NCBI RefSeq assembly: GCF_900094625.1
Contig: NZ_FMAJ01000028.1
Coordinates: forward strand, 1 to 40,156
Direction: 5' to 3'
Source of the DNA: Rhizobium aethiopicum
Lineage (GTDB): Bacteria > Pseudomonadota > Alphaproteobacteria > Rhizobiales > Rhizobiaceae
Length of the DNA stretch: 40,156 nt
Part shown: positions 16,221-24,472 of the stretch, piece by piece
Position numbering within the stretch: position 1 is the first letter of the stretch
Layout: every line of letters starts with the position of its first letter
The notes under the pieces: model-generated
Seen by the model: the letters and a program-made list of their open reading frames with translations, nothing else
What the model was told of the DNA's origin: nothing
Databases searched by the model: none
Program-made: the position numbers and the translations under genes

Positions 16221-17057
16221 TCAGCCGAGTGCCTGGCTGGCGAGGGCAAAGGTAATAGCGGTCCGGGCGGCGACGCCGCCGGCCGATGGCCTTCTCATGG
16301 CGATGCCACCGCCGACATGGGCGAGCCCCAGTGTGGTGAGCCATGGGGACAGTCCGGTCTCGGCAGTCGTGTCCACCCTGAGGAACCTTCCTGGCCGACC
16401 GGCAATGTGGTGTTCGATGAGTTTCTTGGCGTCCTCGATATCCGCGGCGACCACGGGTCCGATCACCTCGCCTCGGCCGAAGGGACGCAGGCATGCGAAT
16501 CCCGAAATGTTGCCGTCGCGGCGAATGACGGCGAATTCGCCGACCCTTGCGAGGTAGGAGAGCAGCCCTTCGCGATCGGCGCCGAAGGCAATGCGGTCGA
16601 GCGCCATGATGGCCGGCAGATCGCCGGCTGTGGCGGCGTCCGTGCCGGCGGGCGCGCCGATTTCTCCGGCAAGGCCCTGGTGCTGGAGCACGGTCCCGGT
16701 TTCATGGAAGCCGAGCCTTTGGTAAAGCGGCAGGCCCGCCGTTGTCGCGACCAGCCGCAGCGGCCTGTCGCCTGCGATCCGCAAGGCAGCATCCATCAGC
16801 CTGCGGCCGAGGCCCCGGCCGCGCATGGTCTCGTCGACGATGACCATGTTGATGGTTGCGCAATCGTCTTTATACCGTGTGACGAGGACGGTGCCGACGA
16901 CCCTGTCGTCCTCGATTGCGACCAATCCTTCGCTCAAGGCGAGCGCCATCTGCCAGTCTTCCGGCCGATGCGGCCAGCCCGCCTGTGTGGAGAGCGCAAC
17001 GGCTGCTTCCAGATGGTTGGGGCCGAACGCGGCGATTTCGATCTGACGTGTTTGCAT
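16221..17057 (-). CDS. Two-domain GNAT acetyltransferase (GNAT + Acetyltransf_18-like C-terminus)
   Basis: 278 aa from the ATG at 17057 with AAGGA eight bases upstream; an upstream ATG at 17072 is less well placed. The N-terminal GNAT domain has the acetyl-CoA loop VDETMRGRGLGRRLMDAAL and GLPLYQRLGFHETG. The C-terminal half, starting near GDLPAIMALDRIAFGADRE, is a second GNAT-like fold ending ITFALASQALG. The product at 31381-32283 has the same layout, with WPHRxEDW near its start and SQALG at its end. The family acetylates small amines or amino acids; the substrate here is unknown. It is co-transcribed with the aminotransferase downstream. The 198 bases upstream, to the end of the tetronate kinase gene, hold its likely promoter. 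Confidence 0.8.
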   Translation of the reverse strand: MQTRQIEIAAFGPNHLEAAVALSTQAGWPHRPEDWQMALALSEGLVAIEDDRVVGTVLVTRYKDDCATINMVIVDETMRGRGLGRRLMDAALRIAGDRPLRLVATTAGLPLYQRLGFHETGTVLQHQGLAGEIGAPAGTDAATAGDLPAIMALDRIAFGADREGLLSYLARVGEFAVIRRDGNISGFACLRPFGRGEVIGPVVAADIEDAKKLIEHHIAGRPGRFLRVDTTAETGLSPWLTTLGLAHVGGGIAMRRPSAGGVAARTAITFALASQALG

Positions 17058-17255
17058 CGGGCCGTCCTTCATATCGTGCCCGCAAGTCTGCCGGAGCCCC
17101 GGCGGGCGGATCGTCTGAAGGCCGCGGTCGATGCAGTATCTTATAGCTTTGCGGCGACGGACCACCGCATCTTATGCTGGAGCCGATTTATATTCATTCT
17201 ATCCGGATGCTGTCAGATCGCCTCGGCGTCAAATCGCTCCGTTCGCCGGGGCAGG

Positions 17256-18533
17256 TCAGTGCATCATCGCTAGCGCTGCCGCAAAGAAGTCGTCGCCACC
17301 GAAGTTTCCTGATTTCAAAGCCAGAAGCATGTCGCCCTTCTGATTGCCGACCGTACGCAGCACCGGCACGCCCGGAGCAATCTCGGGGCCGATCAGAAAT
17401 GCCGGGATGGCGAGCCTGTCGACGGCGGCTCCGGAGGTTTCGCCGCCGGCGACCACGAGGCGCCGCACGCCTCTTTCAACCAGTTCGGCCGCGATGATCG
17501 ATGTCGCGGTCTCGATCGCGTGGCCCGAGGCCTCTCGCCCATATTGCGATTGCAGCCGGGATACGGTCTCCGGCGCCGAACTCGCGGCGACGATAACGGG
17601 ACCGGCGGAAATGCGGTCTCCAGCCCAGGAAATCGCCGCGGCGATCTCATCCGGGCCTGATATCAGCCGCTCCGGATCAAGCCGCAGCACCGGCATCGAC
17701 CGTTCGGCGACCTCGAGCTGGCGTAGCGTCGCCTTCGAACAGCTGCCGGCAATGATCGCCGAAAGGCCGCCCACAGGCCTAATGACGTCTTCAGCTGTTG
17801 CGCTGCCGGATATGCGGCCGGAACGGACGAGCGCCCGGGCAAGGCCGAGGCCAAGACCGGACGCACCGGTGGATACCGACGCTTCGAGCGCGAGCTCGCC
17901 GAGCGTTTCCAGATCCCTTTCGAAAATCGCGTCGGCGATAGCCATGGTCACGCCTGTCGTGCGCAACGCATCGAGACGAGCCCTTACGGCGGCAGGGCCG
18001 GCCGCTATGGCTGCCAGATCGATCAGGCCGACGGCGCCGCGCGATTGGCGGGTGAGAACCCGCACGAGATTGGCGTCGTGCATCGGGTTCAGGGGGTGGT
18101 CTTTGAGCGGGCTTTCGTTCAATGGCTGGCCGCCGACGAAGAGATGGCCGAGATAGACGGTACGCCCCGTTTCCGGAAAGGCTGGTGTAACCAGCACGCT
18201 GCCGCCGCCGGCAGCATCGCACAAGGCCTCGGTGACGGGTCCGATATTGCCGGCATCGGTGGAATCGAAAGTCGAGCAGATCTTGTAAAGCACGTGGCCC
18301 GCGCCCCGCTGGCGCAGCCATCGCTCAGCTTCGGTAGCAGCTGTGACGGCCTCCGGGGCCGGGACCGAGCGGATTTTCAGGGAGACGACAACGGCATCCA
18401 CGTTGGGCAGTGCCAGCGATGGATCAGGGATGCCAACCGTCTGCACCGTGCGCAGACCGTTCTTCGTCAGCGTATTGGCGAGGTCGGAGGCGCCCGTGTA
18501 GTCGTCAGCGATTGATCCGAGAGAAATAGCCAT
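17256..18533 (-). CDS. otnK: 3-oxo-tetronate kinase, four-carbon acid-sugar kinase family
   Basis: 425 aa, the usual length of the DUF1537 kinase family. The N-terminal substrate domain opens LGSIADDYTGASDLANTL, the hallmark ADD(F/Y)TGA motif. It continues YKICSTFDSTDAGNIG, and the C-terminal ATP-binding domain has VVAGGETSGAAV. It phosphorylates 3-oxo-tetronate (made by OtnI) to the 4-phosphate, which OtnC decarboxylates to dihydroxyacetone phosphate. It is third in the minus-strand ltnD-otnI-otnK unit, 3 bases after otnI, with GGAG before the ATG. All pathway partners are present nearby, which makes this name firm. Expression is probably set by the LacI operators in the ltnD promoter region. 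Confidence 0.93.
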   Translation of the reverse strand: MAISLGSIADDYTGASDLANTLTKNGLRTVQTVGIPDPSLALPNVDAVVVSLKIRSVPAPEAVTAATEAERWLRQRGAGHVLYKICSTFDSTDAGNIGPVTEALCDAAGGGSVLVTPAFPETGRTVYLGHLFVGGQPLNESPLKDHPLNPMHDANLVRVLTRQSRGAVGLIDLAAIAAGPAAVRARLDALRTTGVTMAIADAIFERDLETLGELALEASVSTGASGLGLGLARALVRSGRISGSATAEDVIRPVGGLSAIIAGSCSKATLRQLEVAERSMPVLRLDPERLISGPDEIAAAISWAGDRISAGPVIVAASSAPETVSRLQSQYGREASGHAIETATSIIAAELVERGVRRLVVAGGETSGAAVDRLAIPAFLIGPEIAPGVPVLRTVGNQKGDMLLALKSGNFGGDDFFAAALAMMH

Positions 18534-18536
18534 CGT

Positions 18537-19310
18537 CTAGCTCCGTGCAAAAGGTTTGAACCAGCCAAGACCGTCCAGTGTGTGGCTACGCGGGATATAT
18601 TCGCAGCCGATGAAGCCGCCGTAACCCAGGTGGTCTATTTCGCCGAACAGATAGGGATAGTTCAGCTCCTCCCCATCCGGCTCGTTGCGTGACGGCACGC
18701 TGGCGACCTGGATATGGCCGGTGATCGGCAGCAGGCGCCGCAAGGCCATGACGACGTCGCCATGGATGATCTGCCGGTGATAGATGTCGAACTGGAGTTT
18801 CAGGTTCGGCAGGCCGCATTCGGCAATCAGCCGCTCGGCTGCGTTGAAGTCGTTGAGGAAATATCCCGGCATGTTTCGCCCGTTGATCGGCTCGAGCAGG
18901 AGATCGATGCCCTTTTCCGCAAGCCGCTCGGCCGTATAGGTGACGGAGCGCCGATAACGGGAGTAGGAGTCGTCGTGGCGGTCGGCGATGCCTGCCATCA
19001 GGTGCAGCCGTCCGACCCCCGTGGCTGCCGCGTAGTCCAGTGCCTTGTCGACATCTGCCTTCAGCGCATCGAACCGTCCGGGAACGGCGGCAATGCCACG
19101 CTCGCCCGCTGCCCAGTCGCCCGGCGGCAGGTTGAACAAGGCCTGCTGCAGATTGTTGCGGGCGAGCCGTTCGGCGATGGCTTCCGGTGAGGCTTCGTAG
19201 GGAAAGAGGTATTCGACGGCCGCAAAGCCGGCATCGGCTGCGGCGTCGAAACGGTCGAGGAATGCCCATTCGTTGAACATCATCGTCAGGTTGGCGGCGA
19301 AAACCGGCAT
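18537..19310 (-). CDS. otnI: 2-oxo-tetronate isomerase, hydroxypyruvate isomerase family
   Basis: 257 aa, TIM-barrel sugar-phosphate-isomerase-like protein. The N-terminal NLTMMFNEWAFLDRF and GFAAVEYLFPYE, the metal ligands in LLLEPINGRNMPGYF (Glu), and LQFDIYHRQIIHGD with HIQVASVP agree with the Hyi/OtnI family. Alone it would be called hydroxypyruvate isomerase. Its place between L-threonate dehydrogenase and the four-carbon acid-sugar kinase makes OtnI, which turns 2-oxo-tetronate into 3-oxo-tetronate, the better name. It starts 14 bases after ltnD and ends 3 bases before otnK, so the three are one operon. AAGGA stands about 10 bases before the ATG. Confidence 0.92.
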   Translation of the reverse strand: MPVFAANLTMMFNEWAFLDRFDAAADAGFAAVEYLFPYEASPEAIAERLARNNLQQALFNLPPGDWAAGERGIAAVPGRFDALKADVDKALDYAAATGVGRLHLMAGIADRHDDSYSRYRRSVTYTAERLAEKGIDLLLEPINGRNMPGYFLNDFNAAERLIAECGLPNLKLQFDIYHRQIIHGDVVMALRRLLPITGHIQVASVPSRNEPDGEELNYPYLFGEIDHLGYGGFIGCEYIPRSHTLDGLGWFKPFARS

Positions 19311-19324
19311 GTCTAGCGTTCCTT

Positions 19325-20263
19325 TTACAGGCTCTGCGCTTTTTTGTTGGAACCGGGCAATTCAGCGCCGGAAAGTTTGGAATAGAGCCGCGCGAGCGAG
19401 GAGTCGTCGTCCCGGCCCATGCCGGCGCCTGCGGCGGCCAGATACATCTGCAGGGCCGCTGCCGCGAGCGGTGCCGGATATCGTTCGGAGCGCGCCATAT
19501 CCTGGACGATACCGAGATCTTTGACGAAAATCTCGATGCTGCTGAGCGGCGTATAATCTCCGGCCAGCACATGCGGCACGCGGTTTTCGAACATCCACGA
19601 ATTGCCGGCCGAAGCGGTGATCACCTCATAGACCCTGTCGAGGTCGAGGCCCTGCTTGGCGGCAAAGGTGATGGCCTCGCAGGCTGCGGCGATGTGCACG
19701 CCGGCGAGAAGCTGGTTGATCATCTTGAAGGCAGCGCCCGTTCCGGCGGCGTCGCCAAGTTCGTAGACTTTGCCGGCCATGGCGTCGAGACCCGGGCGCG
19801 CCCTGTCGAATGCCCGGCTGGAGCCGGATGCCATGATCGTCAGTTCGCCGAGCGCCGCCTTGGCTGCACCCCCCGAAATCGGCGCGTCGAGATAATGCAG
19901 ACCGAGAGCCTCTACTCTTTGCGCCAGATTGCGTGCGACGGCGGGATCCATGGTTGCCGACGAGATGAACACGGCGCCTGCCTTCATCGTGCTCGCAACG
20001 CCTTCAGGGCCGAACAGAACCGCCTCGGTCTGCGCCCCGTTGACGACGACGGAGACGACGATGTCGGCATCCTTTGCCGCGCCGGCCGGGGTCGCAGCAC
20101 CCCGTCCGCCCTCGGTGATGAAGCGGTCAATCGCCGCCGGCGTGATGTCATATCCAACGACATCGAGCCCTGCGCGCTTCATCGACCGGGCCATCCCGAG
20201 CCCCATTGAACCAAGGCCGATGACGGCCGCAATGACGGTGGAGTTTTCGGCAAGAGGTGTCAT
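19325..20263 (-). CDS. ltnD: L-threonate dehydrogenase, beta-hydroxyacid dehydrogenase family
   Basis: 312 aa. The NAD-binding motif VIGLGSMGLGMARSMKRAG is at the N-terminus (about 15-33), the substrate loop DAPISGGAAKAALGELTIMASG follows, and the catalytic Lys lies in GAAFKMINQLLAGVH. The family oxidises the 2- or 3-hydroxyl of short hydroxyacids. With otnK, otnI and otnC beside it the substrate is a four-carbon sugar acid, most likely L-threonate, giving 2-oxo-tetronate. D-erythronate (as for PdxR or DenD partners) is possible. It is first in its operon, with GGAGA before the ATG at 20263. The three palindromes at 20316-20384 lie 53-121 bases upstream, so the LacI regulator almost certainly controls it. 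Confidence 0.92.
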   Translation of the reverse strand: MTPLAENSTVIAAVIGLGSMGLGMARSMKRAGLDVVGYDITPAAIDRFITEGGRGAATPAGAAKDADIVVSVVVNGAQTEAVLFGPEGVASTMKAGAVFISSATMDPAVARNLAQRVEALGLHYLDAPISGGAAKAALGELTIMASGSSRAFDRARPGLDAMAGKVYELGDAAGTGAAFKMINQLLAGVHIAAACEAITFAAKQGLDLDRVYEVITASAGNSWMFENRVPHVLAGDYTPLSSIEIFVKDLGIVQDMARSERYPAPLAAAALQMYLAAAGAGMGRDDDSSLARLYSKLSGAELPGSNKKAQSL

Positions 20264-20316
20264 GGGAGTTTCTCCAGTCCTGAAAGAGCCATGCCCTGAG
20301 ATCTGCAGCGAGGGTT

Positions 20317-20330
20317 TGGCAGCGCTGCCA
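20317..20330. promoter_or_regulatory. Putative LacI-family operator 1
   Basis: TGGCAGCGCTGCCA is a perfect 14-bp palindrome with the central CG step of LacI/GalR operators. It is the copy nearest to ltnD, its right end being 67 bases upstream of the ATG on the minus strand. The same core recurs at 20346 and 20369. Confidence 0.85.
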
Positions 20331-20345
20331 TTTTCCTACTCCCTT

Positions 20346-20361
20346 TTGGCAGCGCTGCCAA
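20346..20361. promoter_or_regulatory. Putative LacI-family operator 2
   Basis: TTGGCAGCGCTGCCAA is a perfect 16-bp palindrome, identical in core to operators 1 and 3. Its centre is 30 bases from that of operator 1 and 23 from that of operator 3. Confidence 0.87.
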
Positions 20362-20368
20362 CTGCGGA

Positions 20369-20384
20369 TTGGCAGCGCTGCCAA
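20369..20384. promoter_or_regulatory. Putative LacI-family operator 3
   Basis: TTGGCAGCGCTGCCAA, identical to operator 2, lies 62 bases before the lacI start at 20446. It could mediate autoregulation of lacI-otnC while the array as a whole represses ltnD-otnI-otnK. Confidence 0.87.
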
Positions 20385-20445
20385 AAAAATCTTGCTTCTC
20401 GCTGGAAGTGATGAAAAATTGACGTCGCAGTGAGGCGGCCCAAGA

Positions 20446-21492
20446 ATGCTTCGCGCGCCTAAAGGCTTCCAGATGCCGGGTTCGAAATTGACGATGGAAT
20501 TCAAACATCAGGCGACGGTGACCCTCGCAGAGGTCGCGGAAGCGGCCGGCGTCGGCGAGAGCACGGTGTCGCGCGTGCTGCGCAACCACGGTTCGTTTTC
20601 CGGCAGAACGCGGGAGCGGGTGATGGCTGCCGTCCAGCGGCTGGGTTATGTCCCGAATCGGATCGCCGGAACACTTGCCTCCACGGGTTCACGCCTTGTC
20701 GCTTTCGTCATTCCCTCGCTGTCCAACATCGTATTTTCCGACGTGCTGCGTGGAGCGAGCGCGGTTCTGGAGGAAAACCGCTATCAGGCGGTCTTTTCGG
20801 TGACGGACTATGATCCGGGCAAGGAGGAGGCGCTCGCAACCGCAATGCTTGCCTGGCGGCCGGCGGCAGTAATGCTGGCGGGGTATGAGCACACCGACGG
20901 CACCACGAAGATGTTGCGCGCCAGCGGATGTCGGGTTGTGGAACTGCTCGATCTTGACGGCGATGCCCTGGATATCGCCGTCGGTTTCTCGAACCGCGCC
21001 GCCGGGCGGGAGAGCGCTGCCTTCCTGCTCAGGCGGGGCTACCGGCGGATCGGCTATGTCGGCCACGACCTCAACCGCGATACCCGCGCCGGCAAGCGTT
21101 TTTCGAGTTTCTGCGACACTCTCGACGCTAACGGAACTCCGCTCATCGCTCGTGAAATCCTGGCGGACGCTTCTTCAGTGGAAAACGGCAAGCAGGGGCT
21201 GGAGCGGCTGCTGGCACGAGCGACCGACCTCGATGCGGTCTATTTCTCCAACGACGACATGGCGCTCGGCGGTTATTTTCACTGCCTCGCCCGAGGAATC
21301 GCCATCCCTTCGCAGCTCGCCATCTTCGGCTACAACGGCCTCGATATCGGACGGGCAATACCGCAACCCCTGTCGACGATCCGGACGCCGCGCGTGGCGA
21401 CGGGACAGACAGCCGCGCAACTGGTCGTCGCCAACGCGCCGCCGCAAGCCATCGATCTCGGTTTCGAACTGATCGAAGGGGCAACTGCGTAA
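20446..21492 (+). CDS. LacI-family transcriptional regulator of the tetronate genes
   Basis: 348 aa from the ATG at 20446; ATGs at 20473 (AAAGG upstream) and 20494 are also possible starts. The helix-turn-helix reads VTLAEVAEAAGVGESTVSRVLRN, with the hinge helix LGYVPNRIAGTLAS. The rest is a periplasmic-binding-protein-like effector domain (VAFVIPSLSNIVFSDVLRGA; AVYFSNDDMALGGYFHCLARG; IAIFGYNGLDIGRAI), as in GntR/IdnR-like regulators of sugar acids. It stands divergent to ltnD-otnI-otnK and 16 bases before otnC. Three palindromic operators lie in the shared 182-base promoter region. The inducer is probably the sugar acid or a pathway intermediate (inference). Confidence 0.92.
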   Translation: MLRAPKGFQMPGSKLTMEFKHQATVTLAEVAEAAGVGESTVSRVLRNHGSFSGRTRERVMAAVQRLGYVPNRIAGTLASTGSRLVAFVIPSLSNIVFSDVLRGASAVLEENRYQAVFSVTDYDPGKEEALATAMLAWRPAAVMLAGYEHTDGTTKMLRASGCRVVELLDLDGDALDIAVGFSNRAAGRESAAFLLRRGYRRIGYVGHDLNRDTRAGKRFSSFCDTLDANGTPLIAREILADASSVENGKQGLERLLARATDLDAVYFSNDDMALGGYFHCLARGIAIPSQLAIFGYNGLDIGRAIPQPLSTIRTPRVATGQTAAQLVVANAPPQAIDLGFELIEGATA

Positions 21493-21508
21493 CTTTGGAG
21501 GAACTGCC

Positions 21509-22177
21509 ATGTCCGACGACCGCCTGCGTGAGGAAATCTGCCGATACGGCCGCTCGCTCTTCGAGCGCGGACTGACGCCCGGTTCGTCCGGCAACATATC
21601 GTTGCGGCTGGAGGACGGCGGCTGGCTGGTCACGCCGACCAACGCCTCTCTCGGCTTTCTCGACCCGGCACGGATATCCAGGCTTGACGCCGAGGGGCGG
21701 CTGCTGGCCGGCGACAAGCCTACCAAGGAAATTCCGCTTCACACCGCCCTCTACGACACACGCGGCAGTGCCCGCGCCATCGTTCATCTTCACTCGACAC
21801 ATGCGGTGGCGCTCACCATGCTGCCGGAGATCGATCCGCGTGCCGCCCTGCCGCCGATGACGCCATATTATCTCATGCGCGCTGGCGAAACCGCTTTGGT
21901 GCCCTATTATCGTCCCGGCGATCCGGCGGTCGCCGACGCGATCCGAGGGCTGGCCGGCAGATATTCGTCGGTGCTTCTGGCCAATCATGGACCCGTTGTC
22001 GCAGGTGACAGCTTAGAGGCGGCGGTCTTCGCGACCGAGGAACTGGAGGAAACGGCAAAGCTCTATCTGCTGTTGCGCAACCTCAATCCCCGTTTCCTCA
22101 GCCCGGCTCAGGTGGCCGACCTCGTCAATAGCTTCGGCCTCGATCTTCCCTCGCATCATGACCACGAGCACGATTGA
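21509..22177 (+). CDS. otnC: 3-oxo-tetronate 4-phosphate decarboxylase, class-II aldolase family
   Basis: 222 aa, class-II aldolase/adducin fold. The phosphate-binding GLTPGSSGNISLR is near residue 22, TPTNASLGFL follows, the base is the Glu of PTKEIPLH, the zinc histidines are in IVHLHSTHAVAL, and the third His is in LLANHGPVVAG. OtnC converts 3-oxo-tetronate 4-phosphate to dihydroxyacetone phosphate and CO2, the last step after OtnK. It is the only pathway gene on the plus strand, cotranscribed with the LacI regulator, and has a strong TGGAGGA ribosome site. The C-terminus ends in an unusual His/Asp cluster (SHHDHEHD), perhaps a lineage-specific extension. Confidence 0.92.
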   Translation: MSDDRLREEICRYGRSLFERGLTPGSSGNISLRLEDGGWLVTPTNASLGFLDPARISRLDAEGRLLAGDKPTKEIPLHTALYDTRGSARAIVHLHSTHAVALTMLPEIDPRAALPPMTPYYLMRAGETALVPYYRPGDPAVADAIRGLAGRYSSVLLANHGPVVAGDSLEAAVFATEELEETAKLYLLLRNLNPRFLSPAQVADLVNSFGLDLPSHHDHEHD

Positions 22178-22377
22178 GCCGATCACCGGCGTGCCGGGGC
22201 GCAGAGTTCGAACGTATGATGCTATCCGGGGCTGCGGGCGCGCGCAACCTTCTGCCAAACCCCGCTTCCGATACGATAGATTCTGCTTTCGATCCGGCCA
22301 TTTCAGTCAAGCCGTGAGTGAGGCGGTGCCTATGATTGTGAACACGTCCCCGGTTCCAATCATTCAAGGATATGCAG

Positions 22378-23046
22378 ATGACGACGTTCCGTCCTAAATA
22401 TATCACCTTCGATTGCTACGGCACGCTGACCAATTTCCAGATGGCGGAAGCGGCACGCGATCTCTACGGCGACCAGCTCGACGAGCCGCGAATGGCGGAG
22501 TTCGTCAAGAATTTCGCCGCCTATCGTCTCGACGAGATCATGGGCGCCTGGAAACCATACGCCGAGGTCGTGCACAACTCGCTGGAGCGGACATGCAAGC
22601 GCAACGGCGTGACATTTCGCGACGAAGCAGCGCAAACGGTTTACGAGCGTGTGCCGACCTGGGGGCCGCATCGCGACGTACCCGAGGGCCTTGCCAAAGT
22701 TGCCAAGGAAATTCCTTTGGTTATCCTGTCCAACGCCATGAACGCCCAGATCATGTCGAATGTCGAAAAGCTCGGCGCTCCGTTCCACGCGGTCTATACC
22801 GCTCAGCAGGCTAATGCTTACAAGCCGCGTTTCCAGGCTTTCGAATACATGTTCGACATGCTCGGCTGCGGGCCGGAGGACGTGCTGCATTGCTCGTCCT
22901 CTTTCCGCTACGATCTGATGTCTGCCCATGATCTCGGCATCAAGAACAAGGTGTGGGTCAATCGCGGTCACGAGCCGGCCAATCCCTTTTACGGGTATGT
23001 CGAAATTCGCGATATCTCCGGCTTGCCTGGCGTGGTCGGCCTCTGA
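22378..23046 (+). CDS. HAD-superfamily hydrolase, haloacid dehalogenase type II-like
   Basis: 222 aa from the ATG at 22378, seven bases after AAGGA; an ATG at 22372 overlaps the ribosome site. The nucleophile is in ITFDCYGTLTNFQ, the Y replacing the second Asp as in (S)-2-haloacid dehalogenases. Motif II is VILSNAMN, the Lys of motif III is in NAYKPRFQAF, and the FRYDLMSAHDLG region serves as motif IV. A role in breaking down a halogenated acid is not implied; many rhizobial homologues of this type lie in amine or amino-acid catabolic clusters with unknown substrates. It is followed after 13 bases by the PuuB-like oxidase, so the two are one unit. The 200 bases upstream, after otnC, hold its likely promoter. 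It parallels the HAD at 13837. Confidence 0.84.
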   Translation: MTTFRPKYITFDCYGTLTNFQMAEAARDLYGDQLDEPRMAEFVKNFAAYRLDEIMGAWKPYAEVVHNSLERTCKRNGVTFRDEAAQTVYERVPTWGPHRDVPEGLAKVAKEIPLVILSNAMNAQIMSNVEKLGAPFHAVYTAQQANAYKPRFQAFEYMFDMLGCGPEDVLHCSSSFRYDLMSAHDLGIKNKVWVNRGHEPANPFYGYVEIRDISGLPGVVGL

Positions 23047-23059
23047 CGGAGACAAGCGG

Positions 23060-24334
23060 ATGCAGTTCCAATCCTACTGGCACGACACTGCCCACCCGTT
23101 TGCCGATGCGACACAAGGTCCGGTCGAAGGCCATTACGACGTTGCCATCATCGGCGCCGGCTTTACCGGGCTTGCCGCGGCGCGCCAGCTTGCAAAAGCC
23201 GGCGTCAAGGTCGTCCTGCTGGAAGCCGAACGCGTGGGCTGGGGAGCGTCGGGACGCAATGGCGGCCATCTCAACAACGGCCTTGCCCACAGCTTCCTGT
23301 CCGCCAAGTCAGCGCTCGGCGCGGAGCGGGCCATCGCGCTCTATCGGGCCTTCGATGAGTCCATCGACACGATCGAGACGATCGTCGCCGAGGAGGGGAT
23401 CGACTGCAATTTCCGGCGGGCCGGAAAGCTGAAGCTTGCCTCCAAACCCCAGCATTTCGATGCCATTGCCCGCAATTTCGAGGCCGTGCACAGAGAGGTC
23501 GATCCGGAGACGGCGCTCCTTTCGGCGGATGACTTGAAGAGTGAGGTCGGCTCGCCTTTCCATGGCGCCATGCTCTCGAAGAAAAGCGCGATGATGCATA
23601 TGGGGCGCTATGTCGCCGGGCTCGCCGCCGCGGCGGTCCGTTACGGCGCAGTCATTTTCGAACAGGCTGCCGTGACCGCCCACAGGCAAGGCAACGGCCG
23701 CCACAGCCTGGAGACCGGACGGGGCACCATCACCGCCGACCATGTGCTCGTCGCGACAGGCGCCTACACCCCGTCGCTCTTCGGCTATTTCCGCCGCCGG
23801 ATCATTTCCGTCGGCAGCTTCCTGCTCGCCACCCGTCCGCTGAGCGACGCCGAAGTCGCCGCGACGATGCCCGGCAACCGGACCTGCGTCACCTCGATGA
23901 ACATCGGCAATTATTTCCGGCTGTCGCCGGACAACCGGCTGATCTTCGGCGGTCGCGCACGCTTTTCCGCCACCTCGGACCAGCAGTCGGATGCAAAGAG
24001 CGGTGACATTCTGCGCGCCGGACTGGCTGAAATCTTCCCGCAGCTTGCCGGCGTCGAGATCAACTATTGCTGGGGCGGGCTCGTCGATATGACGAAAGAC
24101 CGTTATCCCCGTGCGGGTTATGTCGATGGCGTTTGGTACGCCATGGGTTATTCCGGCCACGGCGCCCAGCTCTCCACCCATCTCGGCATGATCATGGCGG
24201 ATGCCATCATGGGCAAGGTAGATCGCAATCCGGTAAAAGGGCTCGAGTGGCCCGCCGTTCCCGGCCATTTCGGCAAGCCGTGGTTCCTGCCGGTCGTTGG
24301 GCTCTACTACAAGACACTTGATCGCTTCATGTAA
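23060..24334 (+). CDS. FAD-dependent amine oxidoreductase, PuuB/OrdL-like (DAO family)
   Basis: 424 aa from the ATG at 23060 with GGAG upstream. The N-terminus opens MQFQSYWHDTA, typical of gamma-glutamylputrescine oxidase-like proteins. The FAD motif is YDVAIIGAGFTGLAAARQLAKAG (GAGFTG at 32-37) with E55 ending strand 2, followed by GASGRNGGHLNNG, where this subfamily anchors the flavin. The C-terminal GYSGHGAQLSTHLG closes the FAD site. Such enzymes oxidise primary amines of gamma-glutamyl-putrescine or related compounds to aldehydes, with O2 as acceptor. The SSADH and ALDH encoded convergently just downstream would take the products on to acids. No gamma-glutamylputrescine synthetase (PuuA) is seen, so the true substrate may differ. 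Confidence 0.86.
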   Translation: MQFQSYWHDTAHPFADATQGPVEGHYDVAIIGAGFTGLAAARQLAKAGVKVVLLEAERVGWGASGRNGGHLNNGLAHSFLSAKSALGAERAIALYRAFDESIDTIETIVAEEGIDCNFRRAGKLKLASKPQHFDAIARNFEAVHREVDPETALLSADDLKSEVGSPFHGAMLSKKSAMMHMGRYVAGLAAAAVRYGAVIFEQAAVTAHRQGNGRHSLETGRGTITADHVLVATGAYTPSLFGYFRRRIISVGSFLLATRPLSDAEVAATMPGNRTCVTSMNIGNYFRLSPDNRLIFGGRARFSATSDQQSDAKSGDILRAGLAEIFPQLAGVEINYCWGGLVDMTKDRYPRAGYVDGVWYAMGYSGHGAQLSTHLGMIMADAIMGKVDRNPVKGLEWPAVPGHFGKPWFLPVVGLYYKTLDRFM

Positions 24335-24424
24335 GCGCGGCGTGACGAGGGCGGTTGAGCCGTTCGCGGGCCTGCGTCGCAAAACGGTGCAGCAGCGCGA
24401 GACAGCCACAAATAAGCTTGGTTT

Positions 24425-24464
24425 AGAAAGGGCGCCGTAATGATCTTCCGAGCGCCCTTTCTTT
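24425..24464. terminator. Bidirectional intrinsic terminator between convergent operons
   Basis: AGAAAGGGCGC (24425-24435) and GCGCCCTTTCT (24452-24462) form a perfect 11-bp stem with a 16-base loop, followed by TTTGTTGT on the plus strand. It lies 90 bases after the PuuB-like gene and 10 bases after the SSADH stop read from the other side, where its A/T arms also give a short U-run. Confidence 0.85.
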
Positions 24465-24472
24465 GTTGTCGG

